DNA of 64,000 nucleotides, taken from the NCBI GenBank assembly GCA_000469685.2, contig LS997565.1:45413810-45477809 (forward strand), read 5' to 3'. The translations under genes and the position numbers were made by a program. The stretch comes from Haemonchus contortus. Its lineage: Eukaryota; Nematoda; Chromadorea; Rhabditida; Trichostrongylidae. The notes beneath the pieces are model-generated. The model was not told where the DNA came from. It made no database searches and saw only the letters and a program-made list of their open reading frames with translations. Position 1 is the stretch's first letter; the number at the start of each line of letters is the position of its first letter. Of this stretch, positions 46,001 to 57,129 are shown piece by piece.

Positions 46001-46330
46001 TGTATATACTTCATTCACAAAGTAGTAGTCCCCTCGTCATCTGTTGAAATGTTGAGGCTGTAACGAACAATGCTGTTGGACCCATCCAAAGTTGCCCAGT
46101 CACCTTTCCAAGCATTTATTTGAATTGTCGCTTACCGGACAAGCAAAGGCATTTATAGCGCTGAAAGTGAGATCGAAAATCGATGATGATATGATGATCC
46201 ATTTATAATAGCCCCAGATTGTTAATCTGCCTTTTGTGATGGTCAGGATGAGAAATAAGTTAAGGCATAGAGAAAGCACTCCGCTAACACCAGCGTTGAA
46301 ATTAGCCACAATACTTATGCCAGTAGCCAT
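43022..46330 (-). CDS. Gene G: STR-family chemoreceptor GPCR (subfamily 2), apparently intact
   Basis: Exons: E1 46330-46136, E2 45301-45135, E3 44381-44189, E4 43731-43537, E5 43363-43022, giving 363 codons plus stop; phases 0, 2, 0, 0. E1 encodes TM1 and GYYKWIIISSSIFDLTFS. E2 runs TVAAIGNLSSVMFVKGGFR to LFIFQYLQVC. E3 reads AQWLTVYGRRSLLLFLTP and AYLVASFR with a CGG/GTCAGT donor. E4 opens PREDAEDMAQSRM, then TM5. E5 has FTIPFLFIQIPFCLCC and FAWTPVLNPIVVMYFVKDLR, with a tail ending LTAVSEI that is unrelated to the subfamily 1 tail. Introns are 834, 753, 457 and 173 nt. Intron 2 carries a MITE B with a G15 run. Family role is a chemosensory receptor. Confidence 0.9.
44740..45035. mobile_element. 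MITE family B in gene G intron 2, ending in a G15 run
   Basis: Shares AGCCGCAGCCGTCGCACGCGG, GACAGTGGGGCACACGATTG and CACTGACAGTGATACTGTAG with the copies at 10103 and 56319. Near its right end is a run of 15 G at 45009-45023. The outer TIR is decayed. Confidence 0.7.
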
Positions 46331-46348
46331 TCAATCTAAAAAAAATTC
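46331..46348 (-). promoter_or_regulatory. Probable spliced-leader acceptor of gene G
   Basis: Minus strand TTTTTTTAG, ATTGA, ATGG: acceptor AG five bases before the start codon. Confidence 0.6.
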
Positions 46349-46614
46349 GATCTGAAAAAACATATTCATAAAAGAAAGTGATGTAATGTGGTGAGGTAAC
46401 GTCTGAAACTCAGTTCGGATCAACAGCAGTATCATCTTGCATCTGTTAGAAAGCCCGAGTTAAGGGTAGATTATGTTATTCAAAGTTAACCATGAATCCA
46501 ACTTCTCTCATGTTAGAAAGGCTACTTAGCACAACTTTATGACTTTGTTTTCATGCTATCATAAAAGGACAAGGTAACGTTTTTGGCATCGGTCAGTCTC
46601 GTTTGTTGTGCGCC

Positions 46615-46880
46615 CCGCATTCGACTTCTACTAAGAATCATAGCGACACATTGGATGCGTATGTGGTCCATACAATAACATGAGGTGATCGGCTGATGTG
46701 CTAGTCAGTAGTGCTGTGCTAGTAGTGCTTTTATCTTTTCAAAAAGGTCTGGTCCCAATCAACCGATCCCTGAGCGACGAAGGCTTGCTTGGCTCAGGAA
46801 GGGTACTGCGACGGACTCGAACTAGGACCATGCGTATGCGATTGTGCGTCACTCGCTAGTCGCCACTACACCGCCTTCGT
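46615..46880 (-). repeat. SINE copy 8, upstream of gene G
   Basis: Inverse B-box-like GTTCGAGTCC near 46812 and the body TTGGGACCAGACC. Contains a local duplication (GTGCTAGTAGTGCT). Same position as copies 6 and 7. Confidence 0.7.
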
Positions 46881-47094
46881 GCTTCCAAAAAAGTAGGGAA
46901 TTTAATAGAAATTAATCTTGGAACGATGTTATAGGTGAGAATACGTTATTAGTGACGTCCAATTAGCCAGCTCAGTGAGAACTGGCAAGAAATGCAATAA
47001 GGATATTTACGGTGGGTGATGCACATCAATGATTCGCCACCTTTGCTCAGAATACGCTGCCTCGAAGGGCTACGGTACCATAACATCAGAACAG

Positions 47095-47350
47095 GGTATG
47101 CGGACTTACGTGCATCCGCGAATTGCGTGGCGAAGTTCGTAACGATTTAAACGACTTTAGCGCCTATCATTGAGGCCCAAATTCGAAGTATATTAAAGAA
47201 GAAGAATCATCTGACCCTAATAAACTACATTACTTCGAGTTTATGTCCCGAAAATTGTCTTCAGAGTCGTAAAAATCGTCACGAACATCGCCGCGCAATG
47301 TGCCGCGCGCGTCCTCGGACGCACGTTGTGCACGTCCCCCGCCAGAGTGA
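47095..47350. mobile_element. MITE family C, decayed copy upstream of gene G
   Basis: GCGAATTGCGTGGCGAAGTTC at the left and CATCGCCGCGCAATGTGCCG...GACGCACGTTGTGCACGTCCCCC at the right match the copy at 9843. Interrupts the upstream block relative to E and H. Confidence 0.65.
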
Positions 47351-48651
47351 GTCGCGAAAAGCTACGCGCTGAAGCACTTTGATGCTAGGCACTCGTTCGA
47401 TGTTCCGAGATTGTTACTGATTTCTCAGATGAACAGCCGGGATAGAAACTGCCCCAAAGCTGATGATTTTACCACGTTGTACTCATAGCGTCCTGTTGCA
47501 TCAATGTTTTTCAATGTTTTATACGTTCAAAAGCCCAAAGAGACGCTTGTGAAAGTGCTAGAAGGTGGTATCCTACAAATACAATGGATTTTGTGATTTT
47601 TTGCTGAAGTTCCGGCAAAATTTCTAAAGTCTGTAAAGTTGAGTGAAAGCTCTGCTAGATTCGCCGTCAAAGCTTAGAAACAAGGCGCTAGCTTGAAGGC
47701 ATTAAAACACACAACAGTACTGAGTATATAGTATTTGGATAAGAGAGATTATCAGTTCGGACGAAAAACAAGCTTAGGGCATCCTGTAAAATCAGCATAA
47801 TAGAAGCAGTGTTATGGATTCGAATTCTGGTGAGAACATACTATAATTGCATCGGTTTCGAGTCGTGGGTTGCGTAATGTGGAAAGCTGAAAGACGTAAG
47901 TGATCCCGAGAAAACACTAATTTCTGTTACGCAAACCTTCAGCCTCACTCCTGATGTATGAATTTATTACATTCTGTAATTAGTACCTGGAACGGCAGCT
48001 CTACTGCTTTGTTGTTTAGGGACATTTTTGATCCAACTTCATACTGACAGAAGTTTTAGGTTAGAATGGAGTATAAACGAGCACCACCGACCCCAGTTCC
48101 CACTTTTGTAAGTAGTGCATCATGTAGGGATCGTATGTAGGTAATAACTCAAACTTAATAACTAATCAAGCTGCACATCAGTGATTGAACTTGACGATCT
48201 CCGAACATTCTTAATTAGTTGAATTATCGCGTGTCTTGCTAATCCATCCCATGGGAAGGGTTCTAACCCAGGTAGCTAATATGCAATATGATCATCATAT
48301 CATTTAGCATTTAGTGATTTGCTAAATCAAAGAAAAACTGAATAAAAAGTACATTATGGGATTGAAAGTTGAGTAACTCAGCATTAGTGCTCATCTTTCA
48401 AAGAATTTAGAAGGGTAGGATGAGTGGAGGTGGGCCTTCGGCACTTCACAGTTCTCCTTTTTTTCTCTGAGTTTTCGGTGTTCTCTTTCATGGGAATATC
48501 CAAATTTTTTAAACCTATCTAGTGGTTGTTAATTGCATTGAATTCGAACAACCGCTATAATTCGGCTATTAACTGCATTGAATTTAAATATCCGTCTGGC
48601 TGATTGCAGAGTAGTTAACTTGATTAATCCATTTTCCATTTTACTTTACTA

Positions 48652-48663
48652 ACGTCATGACGT
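48652..48663. promoter_or_regulatory. Inverted double TGACGT (bZIP half-site) palindrome, unit G
   Basis: ACGTCATGACGT is a perfect 12-base palindrome made of two CRE/ATF half-sites back to back, just left of a TATA-like CATAAATATAAG (48679). About 2.3 kb upstream of the G start codon. A functional role is inference. Confidence 0.35.
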
Positions 48664-49932
48664 CGGCAATCATAGTCATAAATATAAGTTCTCCCAAATG
48701 TCAGCGGTGGCAACCCATCAAGAACTACTTATTAAAACAGAACGGTTCTAAGCATCGACAATTAAACAACTATTCTAGCCGACTTCAAAAGTATGACTTG
48801 ATCTGCCACTGAAGTGATAGCAACTAGACCAACCAGAATCCAGAGGTTCACAGAAAACTGAAAGGGACTGAAGCGAATCATTAACTAAGCTACATGGGTT
48901 ATGGTAATTGAAAAACAGGAAAAGTAAAAAATTATTTATTCGGACAGGATCAGCGCAGGAGTGACGGATGTGGCAAGGAGTGCACCTCCGGTGTATGGTG
49001 TCTGACAAGCTGGTGTCAATCCACGTGGATTATCAGGGGAGAGGGTCCATCGTTCGGCGAATTTGTAGTGATACACGTCCGTTCGTACATTTTGACCAGA
49101 CGCAGGTGTTTTCTGCTCTTACTTTTTGAGGATCCCACAGAGATATCCCATACTAGGCCAATTCGCAAGCGATCATAGATTTAAGCAGCAGTAACGAGGA
49201 CAAAATGTCACACTTTAAACGACGATAAAAGCTTTTCTTTCAGATATCGAACATTGTGCCATGTTACGATAGACACATAATACCAGCCGATCTCGCAGAT
49301 CATTGTGAAGGAAAGCGGAAGCCCTTTGACATCCCTCAGTGCTCCTCCAGCTTCAAAAATTGGTCTTCATGCTAGTAATTCAAACACATTCTCAAACAGT
49401 GTCTTTCGAATCTACCGCTTAGCGAAAGCTCTAACTTTCGCAAGAGGATCGTTTTTTTTTCAGTTATAGAGTCTTTAAGGCGTCATGTTTTCTCGAATGC
49501 CATTTCTCAGCTCTTTTCTAGCGACTATACTTATTTAGTTGGGCTATACAATGACTTTGATCAGTCCTAATCTATTCGACAACCGGTAACAGAATTTGAC
49601 AAAGAACATGAAATCAGGTAAATATTAAAACATTCGATTTTAAAAATCATTTATAGGGCGGATTTTCACTGGGATGATTTCTCTGCTTTAACGATAAGAC
49701 AAAATCAACCAGAAAGGTAGCAGTGGCCTTTGTGAATGACTACTGAGAAAATTCAAGGCAACATGAAGCAAAAAGCGGTCAACACCCAGATCCTTTCATG
49801 CCTTTCTGGGAATCAGGAGTGGTCATGTAATTAATCAGTTCTAGGTTATAATCTGAATAGGTTATAATCAACTTTCTCGTGTTTTTGTATCCAATCTCTT
49901 AATTATGGTGCATACGTCGGCTCAGTGCCACT

Positions 49933-50014
49933 TTCAATGTAGAATAACACATTACAACTGTAAACATGAATAGGATTACCGTAAGCTGATAGCCTTGGTT
50001 ACAATGTAAATATT
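49933..50014 (-). other. Invariant 82-bp islet, unit G copy (possible exon)
   Basis: Identical over 82 bases to 57130-57211 although both flanks are clearly diverged. The minus strand has one open frame across it (YLHCNQGYQLTVILFMFTVV, then MCYSTLK), hydrophobic enough for a signal peptide or membrane segment, followed by A-GTGG, a possible weak donor. Not recognised as any family. Confidence 0.35.
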
Positions 50015-50119
50015 TGTATAAGGTTTGTGCCGTCAACCATCATCTGTTCTACATGTGAACAGAGGGGGAATTTGCAATTGACCGGGGATGAAGCCCTGAC
50101 TCGACAGAGTTTAGTCATT

Positions 50120-50693
50120 CAAAGGCACAGTTCACGATAATTCAATGGGCGGGAACGTCCATGGCTTTCCCGCCCCTCGATGTCATGTCATCCCGTCAGA
50201 CGAGTGTCGAGACATTACAGATTGCAACTATTCGTTCTAGGACCCCCACACCATCTGCTGGTCGCCGAGTGATAAGGCGGTGTTTTTTCCCATTCTTTTT
50301 TCTTCTGTTATTCTTTTCGCTGCCGCGATCCCTTATTTAATTTTCCACTCTTAGAGGCTGAAAAGGGTGAGCTACTCTTGCTATGACCAGGGTTTTTTGT
50401 TTACTTAGGCTTATGAGTGAATGAATTTTAGTTTACCATAGTCTGCTAGTCGTACCAGGACCCAAACGTACGCAGTGAGACCCATTGTATAGCTCGTCCA
50501 ATAGCCCCACTCTTCTTCATTTTTCTCGTCTCATTCTCGTCCTGTCCCCGTTTTAACGGTTTTTCGAAGCCTTTTTCACTTTGGAAACACCGATTCACGC
50601 AGTTTCTCCACCTTTATCGCGCGACTCTCGACCTTGTCTTCCATTTTTTATCATAATCTGGATTAGCCAAAATTATCGTAGACTGTGCTTTTG
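50120..50693. mobile_element. TIR element with family E ends but a different interior
   Basis: Left end CAAAGGCACAGTTCACGATAA and right end AATTATCGTAGACTGTGCTTTTG are inverse copies. The interior (GGGCGGGAACGTCCATGG, TTCCCGCCCCTCG) does not match the copies in genes B, C and F. Non-coding. Confidence 0.6.
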
Positions 50694-51681
50694 AACCTCA
50701 ATCACGAGGATTTGCCCTAATGAAATATTTGCGGATGAATAGCAAAAGTTGCTCTTAAATGATAATGAAGCAGCAGAAAGGCCATGATAATCAGGACCAG
50801 ACAGCTATCAAAAGCCGAAAGGGAGAGAAGTCGAGTAGAAAATGGTTCAAAATGATGTGATGGTGTAAGCATGGTGGAGTAATGAAGAGGCGAAGAACGA
50901 GTGGTCAGAATCACAACGGAGATGGGGTTATTAAAAAAGGCCTGATGTATGTCCTTAACACAAGTGTTGGACTCTGAGTCTGAACTATAAGAAGTTACCA
51001 ATGAGAATTGCTCCGTTTTCCTATGGTACATGTTATCAACCAGATTTTGCCTTTATAAATAAAGCCCTACGTTAATGCTTAGCAATTCCATTTCGAGCAC
51101 AACCTGTACATCTTCTAAGAAATTGCGTCTTATAACATTCAAATAGTCATAAATTGACGTCAGAGAAACGAAAAAATTGAATTATGACCCAAGTGCCACG
51201 TGATGTTCAGGCTACAGATCGTCAAAGTTTATTATTCATTTCCATTTATCTAGTTCTGGTGATCAAATCCAATAGCTACCATACAATATAGATCACATGA
51301 TACAAAAACAAAAACATACTACATATACTTAGAATGCCCACAAGTATACGGTCAAAGATGTTTCGAAGAGAAACATTTTGATGGGGAAGATTGTATTCAG
51401 CTCTTTAGCCAGTATAGTTCTCTTGCCAGAAGTTCTATCTACAACTGGGCAGAGTAAGGGAAGTTTCGTGCATGTCGAATAGCATTTCTACCCGTTGAAT
51501 GTAACTTAAAACGTTTCCAAAAAGCGACTGTTCCTTCTTCGGTTTGGATCTCTCTGGGACTTCCTTTCCGGTTTGGTGGTTCTAGATCCCAGGAAAGATG
51601 GCTGAACGTTAGAGTTGCTGCTCCAAACTCTTCAAAGTAGCAAAGGAGAACTCGATTGAGAATACGGCTTTCTTAGACGTA
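50694..51681. other. Remnant of a subfamily-1 5' flank, then the 3' flank of gene H
   Basis: 50716-50880 resembles the tail of the flank upstream of F (GTCGAATAGAAAATGGTTC at 42247 against GTCGAGTAGAAAATGGTTC here). 50880-51681 matches the 3' flanks of D, E and G. No gene. Confidence 0.5.
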
Positions 51682-54612
51682 TTAAATTCCTGATACTGCA
51701 GTTATCGCTTTCGTAACAAAGCTATTTTTCGGCAGGTTCGAATTCCTTCCTTCTGAGCGTTTTTGCAAGAAATAGGTAGTGTTCTGACCGGCATTCGCCG
51801 TATTCGGACATTCAGTAGCGACACTCTTTGATTTGAAAATCAGCAGTTTCCTGCTAGGACGCAAATCTTTCACAAAGTACATAACAACTATTGGATTAAG
51901 CACTGGTGACCATGCGAAAAGAAATGGCAGATAATCAGCCATACGATCAGTCTCCATTCGAAATAGTGGTGCCAAACAGCATACGCAAAATGGAATTTGT
52001 ATGAATAGGAAAGGAATAGTGAACTGCAAAGAAAAATTTGGAGAGATCATCAAGAAATCCAAAAAATGAGTTGATAAAAACAGGTATTCTTTAGATACTG
52101 ATGAAAAACTTAGTGGTCACTAGGCTTTCTAAAGAGAAACGGGCAGTAGGAACGACTTTGTTTAATCGATCCGCCGCACGCGGCTGTCGCTGATAATTTG
52201 CCTCATTATAACAGTTCTAGCTCATACGGCTCAATCGCTATACGATTATTACTATTGGATGACTCTATATTAGCTCTTATGTTCCTGTATTTCTCACTTG
52301 CCGCTGCACTCTGCTACATTCCTTCGCGCGCGACGTCACTCTCACCGCGACGCGACAACTTCTTTCCTACTGCACCACACCCCTTTCTAGACCTCATTTT
52401 GCTCACAAGTGGAATGGTATGTTTCAAAATGAAAAAAAAGGTTAGAATGGAAGTATTCCGACTGAAACAAGAACACACCTGCACCAATAACACCTTGAAC
52501 ACCTGACTTTGAAGCCGACTCGATCTCTCGTTAGAAGTGCGCTTCACGGTTACCACAATCGACCGTGAACAGATAAGCATAGTTAATAAGTTACAGAGAA
52601 GAATACATAAAAGAAGGATACAACATGCCGTCAGTATTTGGGCTTGCGCCATAGCTTCAGCATCATCTCTTGGCTGCAATACGTTGTATTGTCATTTGCA
52701 TAACCAACTTCGGCAGACGCATGAAGAAATGAATTGAACGCTTTGTTGCTGTCTGTCTGATTCGACTTTTTGTTTTTAGTATCTATAATGAGTATAGCCC
52801 CCTAAAAGATCTCCATGATACGAGTAGATGAATAAGGGCTAAGGTCAGGGAGGAAGCAAGAGGACTTGTAGAAACAGCCCCATTCGCCGAAAATCTTTAC
52901 GAGTCAATGACTCCACTGAGGACTCCAATGATAGGACTGGAGGTTTTCTGCAGAAGTCAAGGGTAGAACGACTCTGAGCGCCCCAATATACAAAATTTTC
53001 TGGAATTTCGTTATCTCTTTAGACTACTTGACGCCTGTAGAATACCGATGAAATCTGAAATCTGCCCACGAGTCTATGCAATCTATTCGTGTTTAGGTCG
53101 GATTATTCCCTGGAAAAAAGCTGATAAATACTTATTATTTTATGGCTGACTTGAAAAGATGCGACGAGATACGCTCGAGGTTCGTTTAAGTAGAGGTGAA
53201 GAGCAATATTGTCGAAGTAGGCAAGCTCGTGAGCATCTGGGTAGGCACAAATAATTAACATTGAAGCGGCTGACCAAGCAATACCGATGGGTGTCAGGAA
53301 TAGAAGAAATGATCGTCGACCATAAACCGTCATCCACTGGGCTCTGTATACAAAGAATAATGTAATCAGTGGTGCTACTGTGTAAGTAAGGTATTTTCAA
53401 GAATCGTTGGAGACGGTTCAGCCAATATTCTCATCACCATGTATGTATGTTTGGTGCCTTCCAACTTGTTCACAAATCACCCCTTACCCAATTAGTCAAA
53501 GCTAACATAATTGAATATGATTTTTATATCATTCTAGCATGACTTGGAAACCGCTTGGCTCGATATTTTTAGTTTTCCTACTTACTTAACGCATAACTTC
53601 CTCTTGGAAATGATGCACGCATCGCTTCTGAGATTTCCTCTTCCTCTATAAATCACAAAAGAATTGAAGAGAGTACGTTTGCCAGGGTTGAATCAAGAAC
53701 GTATTTGAAAGATCGCACCAGGATAGCCGGAATGTCAACATTTGTACGAGGGTTAGAAGCTATTTGTGAAAGATCACCTGCAGACTTGTAAGTATTGAAA
53801 TATAAATAAGCATGGTGATACTATGATAGATGTGCATAGAAGGATGATCCAGATAACCAGAAGGATTCGGCCATAGATAAGTGGCAAACGTAAACCTCCT
53901 TTCATGAACATGACAGAAGACATATTGCCGATTGCTGCTACTGTCTGAAACCATAGTTTAACAATACACAATTGCTACCCTTCACACCAAACAATGCAGG
54001 AAGGCTCAGAAAGGTGATAAAGTTTCATGAAAGAGTGGTGATATTGACAAAAAAAAGTATAAGCAAAAGTGAACTGCGTACATCAAGTGCCGGGGAGGGG
54101 TGCCGGTCAATGTGGCTTCTACTAGAAATCGTTACCACGTCCAGTTTGTGGCCGCACCTCAGGTCAGAGTAGATAGCAACCTTTTCATCTTCAACCAGTA
54201 AAAGAGAGAGGGTCCTGGTGCTGCTAACAGAGATCAATTCATGACACGACACCACTTTTTGGTGACGAACTAGGCTTACTGACAATTCCGCTCAGATCGA
54301 ACCATGAAGCACTTGAAGCTTGAATCGGCACTACCGTTCTATTCGTCATATTACGACACACTAAGTTCCTTCGACATGCCACCTACAGCTTTTAGATACT
54401 CTTGAATTGTCACTTACCGGGCAGGCAAACGCGTTCATAACGCTGAATGAGAGGTCGAAAATTGATGATGATATTATGATCCATTTATAATATCCGCAGA
54501 TTGTTGATCTGCCTTTTATGATGGTTATAATGAGGAATAAGTGAAGACATAGCGATGACACTCCGCTCACACCAGCGTTCAGATTAGCCGCAATACTTAT
54601 GCCGGTAACCAT
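51682..54612 (-). CDS. Gene H: STR-family chemoreceptor GPCR (subfamily 2), apparently intact
   Basis: Exons: E1 54612-54418, E2 53944-53778, E3 53343-53151, E4 52673-52479, E5 52023-51682, giving 363 codons; phases 0, 2, 0, 0. E1 has GYYKWIIISSSIFDLSFS. E2 has TVAAIGNMSSVMFMKGGLR and TM3, ending LFIFQYLQVC. E3 has TVYGRRSFLLFLTPIGIAWS and AYLVASFQ, with a weak CAA/GTCAGC donor. E4 has PRDDAEAMAQAQ and TM5 with CCILLLCILLCNLLTMLIC. E5 has FTIPFLFIQIPFCVCC and FAWSPVLNPIVVMYFVKDLR, ending LTAVSGI. Introns are 473, 434, 477 and 455 nt, the most compact of the array apart from intron 4, which hosts a MITE A. This is the 5'-most receptor of the array; nothing receptor-like follows to the right. 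Confidence 0.9.
52141..52383 (+). mobile_element. MITE family A in gene H intron 4
   Basis: GGGCAGTAGGAACGACTTTG to CTTTCCTACTGCACCACACCC. Flanks GGCTTTCTAAAGAG and CTTTCTAGACC repeat TTTCTA, while D's intron 4 reads GGCTTTCTAGACC uninterrupted. This is a clean insertion at 'site A'. Confidence 0.85.
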
Positions 54613-54630
54613 TCAATCTGAAAAAAAACC
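54613..54630 (-). promoter_or_regulatory. Probable spliced-leader acceptor of gene H
   Basis: Minus strand TTTTTTTTCAG, ATTGA, ATGG: acceptor AG five bases before the start codon. Confidence 0.6.
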
Positions 54631-54897
54631 ATACGCATGAAACAGAGTAATATGTATATGGGAACGTGGCAACTCTTGAAACTGATTCCGGGTGAACAAC
54701 GATATCATCTTGCATTTCTGGAAGGCTCGGGAGGGTAATTTATTTCTTGGGTAACCATACATCCATCGTCTCTCAGAAGGAAATGAATTCGAGCATAGGT
54801 TCTACTTATAACCTGCTGGTTGGCACATCTTCTTTTGATCGCAAAAACGCTGTTTGAAGATGAAAGACACACTCTTCGGCTTCAATCAATCTTGAAC

Positions 54898-55150
54898 TGG
54901 GATGCGCACCCCATTTGATTCCTCATCAGGATCATAGCGACGTGTTGAATGAGTATGTGGCTTATACTATATCTTGAGATGGCCGGCCGATGTTTGATTC
55001 AGTGCTTTTATCCTACCAGACAAATGTGGTACCAATCAATCGACCCCGGCGGAATGGAAGACTCGGCTGGCTTAGGCGAACATCGATCCGGGATTCGAAC
55101 CAGTGATCATGCATGTGTGATAGTGCTCCTCCTGCCATTGTACCAAATCT
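54898..55150 (-). repeat. SINE copy 7, upstream of gene H
   Basis: Inverse reading has the B box GGTTCGAATCCCGGATCGAT and the body GATTGGTACCACATTTG. Position shared with copies 6 and 8. Confidence 0.8.
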
Positions 55151-56014
55151 ACCCAACTATGAACTATGCAAGGAATAAACTGCTAATCTTTCCTGGTAGT
55201 AAACGAGTCCAAGGCCTCCTGTCGAGCCAGTACAAAAGAAGCTATTTTGTAGACATATCTTCTGACCAGAAAATACGGTTTTTGTATAACTTCGAGTCTT
55301 GGACTGTCTGACAGATAGAAAGAGGAAAGATCTCCGGCACACAGAAGGTAACCAAAATTTCGAGGAAACACTATTTTCTATTATGCAAACCTTTGATCTC
55401 ACTCCTGACGTTTGACTTTGCTACAGTCTATCATTAAGACCTGGAACGGCAGCTCTACTGCTTTGTTGTCTGCAAAAATTTTTGATCCAACTTCATATTG
55501 ATTGAAGATTGAGGTTAGGATGAAGTATAAACGAGCACCACCGGCCACGGTTTGATTTTTTGGAAGACTGCCATCATTTAGGGAGCGTATGTAGGTAATA
55601 ACACAAACTCTATAAATAATCCAGCTGCACATCAGTGATTGAACTTGACGATCTCCGGACATTCTTAATTAGTTGGATTATCGCGTGTTTTGCTAATTCA
55701 TCTCATGGGAAGGGTTCTAGGCTTGGCAGCCAATATGCAATGTGATCACCGTGCCATATTAATTTGCTAAATGGAAAGAACTGGATAAATAGTATACTCT
55801 GGTGAAAGTTGAGTAACTCTACATTAGTGCCGATGGCTTACTTTCCAAGAATTTCCTGAATTATGGGATTGTTGAGGGTGGATCTCAAAACACTTCTAGG
55901 TACCTTCTTTTTTCATTTTTTTTTTTTGACTGAACCGATTGAACTGATTGAATTTGAATATCTGTCTGGCTGATTGCAGAGCTGGTGAGTTTGATTAATC
56001 CACTTCACTTTACC

Positions 56015-56028
56015 GACGTCATGACGTC
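56015..56028. promoter_or_regulatory. Inverted double TGACGT palindrome, unit H
   Basis: GACGTCATGACGTC, a perfect 14-base palindrome, with CATAAATATGAG 14 bases to the right. About 1.4 kb upstream of the H start. The equivalent in pseudogene E has lost one half. Confidence 0.35.
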
Positions 56029-56318
56029 CGCAATCAGCCATAAATATGAGCTCTCCCGAATGTCAGCTGTGGCAACCTATCAAGATTTAGTGATCGAAAC
56101 AGAGCGGCTATAGGCATCGACAATCACAATACTATTGTAGCCGACTTCAGAAGTATGACTTGATCTAGCAGTGAAGTGGTAGCAACGAGACCAACCATTG
56201 AGAAATCAGAAAATCACAAAAAAAAAAACTGAAAGGGGCTAAAGGAAAGCATAAACTAAGTTTTATTATAAAGTAAATCTAGAAATTCACAAATCAACTC
56301 GAACATCATCTTTAAAAG

Positions 56319-56611
56319 GAGAACGTCCGTTGCGCGTGTCCGTCGAAAGTAGGTCACCCCGCCCACTTCGCGCGCGGCGCATCACATCACAGGTCTCGAG
56401 ATGACATTACAAGACCACCAAGTGTCATTGGAGCAAATGATTTGCATTTGTCTGTGTTATCTTCTTCTTGAACTGACTGCCGTGGACCAAACACAAAGCG
56501 TATGCCCCAGTGACAATTGCGACGTCTGTCAAATATCGCGGGCCGACTCGCCGCGTGCGACGGCTGCGGCGTGACCTAGTTTCGACGGACACGCGCAACG
56601 AAGCGCACCCT
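56319..56611. mobile_element. MITE family B in the H upstream block
   Basis: Right end TGACCTAGTTTCGACGGACA...AACGAAGCGCACCCTC and left end GTCCGTTGCGCGTGTCCGTCG are inverse copies. The best preserved copy of the family. Confidence 0.8.
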
Positions 56612-57129
56612 CTTTAAAATCTAACCTTTGCCCAGATACTCAAACGCCATAGAATTGCCTTTCCAATTCTACGGGCCTTTCAAGGAAAGCATTTCTTTTA
56701 GACATTATTCCACATCTGTATTCTAGCGAAAACACAAATCCATTTGGCCCAGACGATGCTTGTGGTTAGTCCTCAACTATTCGAGACAAGATGACAGAAT
56801 ATGACAAAGAACATACAATTAAATCATAACAGGGCAATATCGTGATTTTGAAAATCATTCATAAGACCGGCTCACCCTGTACTGTTCCTTCTGCTCTGAG
56901 ACGATTAAATGAATCAACCAGGAAGGAAGCAGAGTTTCGTGAATGACTACTGAAAAAATTGAAGACAACAAGAAGCAAAAAAACGGTCAACACTTAGGGC
57001 GTTTCTTTTCTTCCTGAAAAGCAGAATGTAATTGACCAGATATCAGCTGCAATCTGAATAGGTTTTAATCAACGTGCTCATGTTTATGTATCCAATCTCT
57101 TAATTATGATGCAGACGGTCGCTCCCACC

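Larger units (their letters stand above)
47930..50060 (-). other. Duplicated upstream block of unit G
   Basis: Collinear with 33470-35270 and 55390-57260. Contains the palindrome at 48652 and the invariant 82-bp islet at 49933. No gene is called; frames are not conserved over most of it. Confidence 0.55.

Noticed and set aside
33524..55662. Minus-strand frames starting MSGD.QVQSLMCS at 33.5-33.8 and 55.4-55.7 kb as a duplicated gene
   Set aside because: The third copy (unit G, about 48.0-48.2 kb) has stops, and the two open ones shift frame relative to each other in the middle, so the similarity is that of duplicated spacer DNA.
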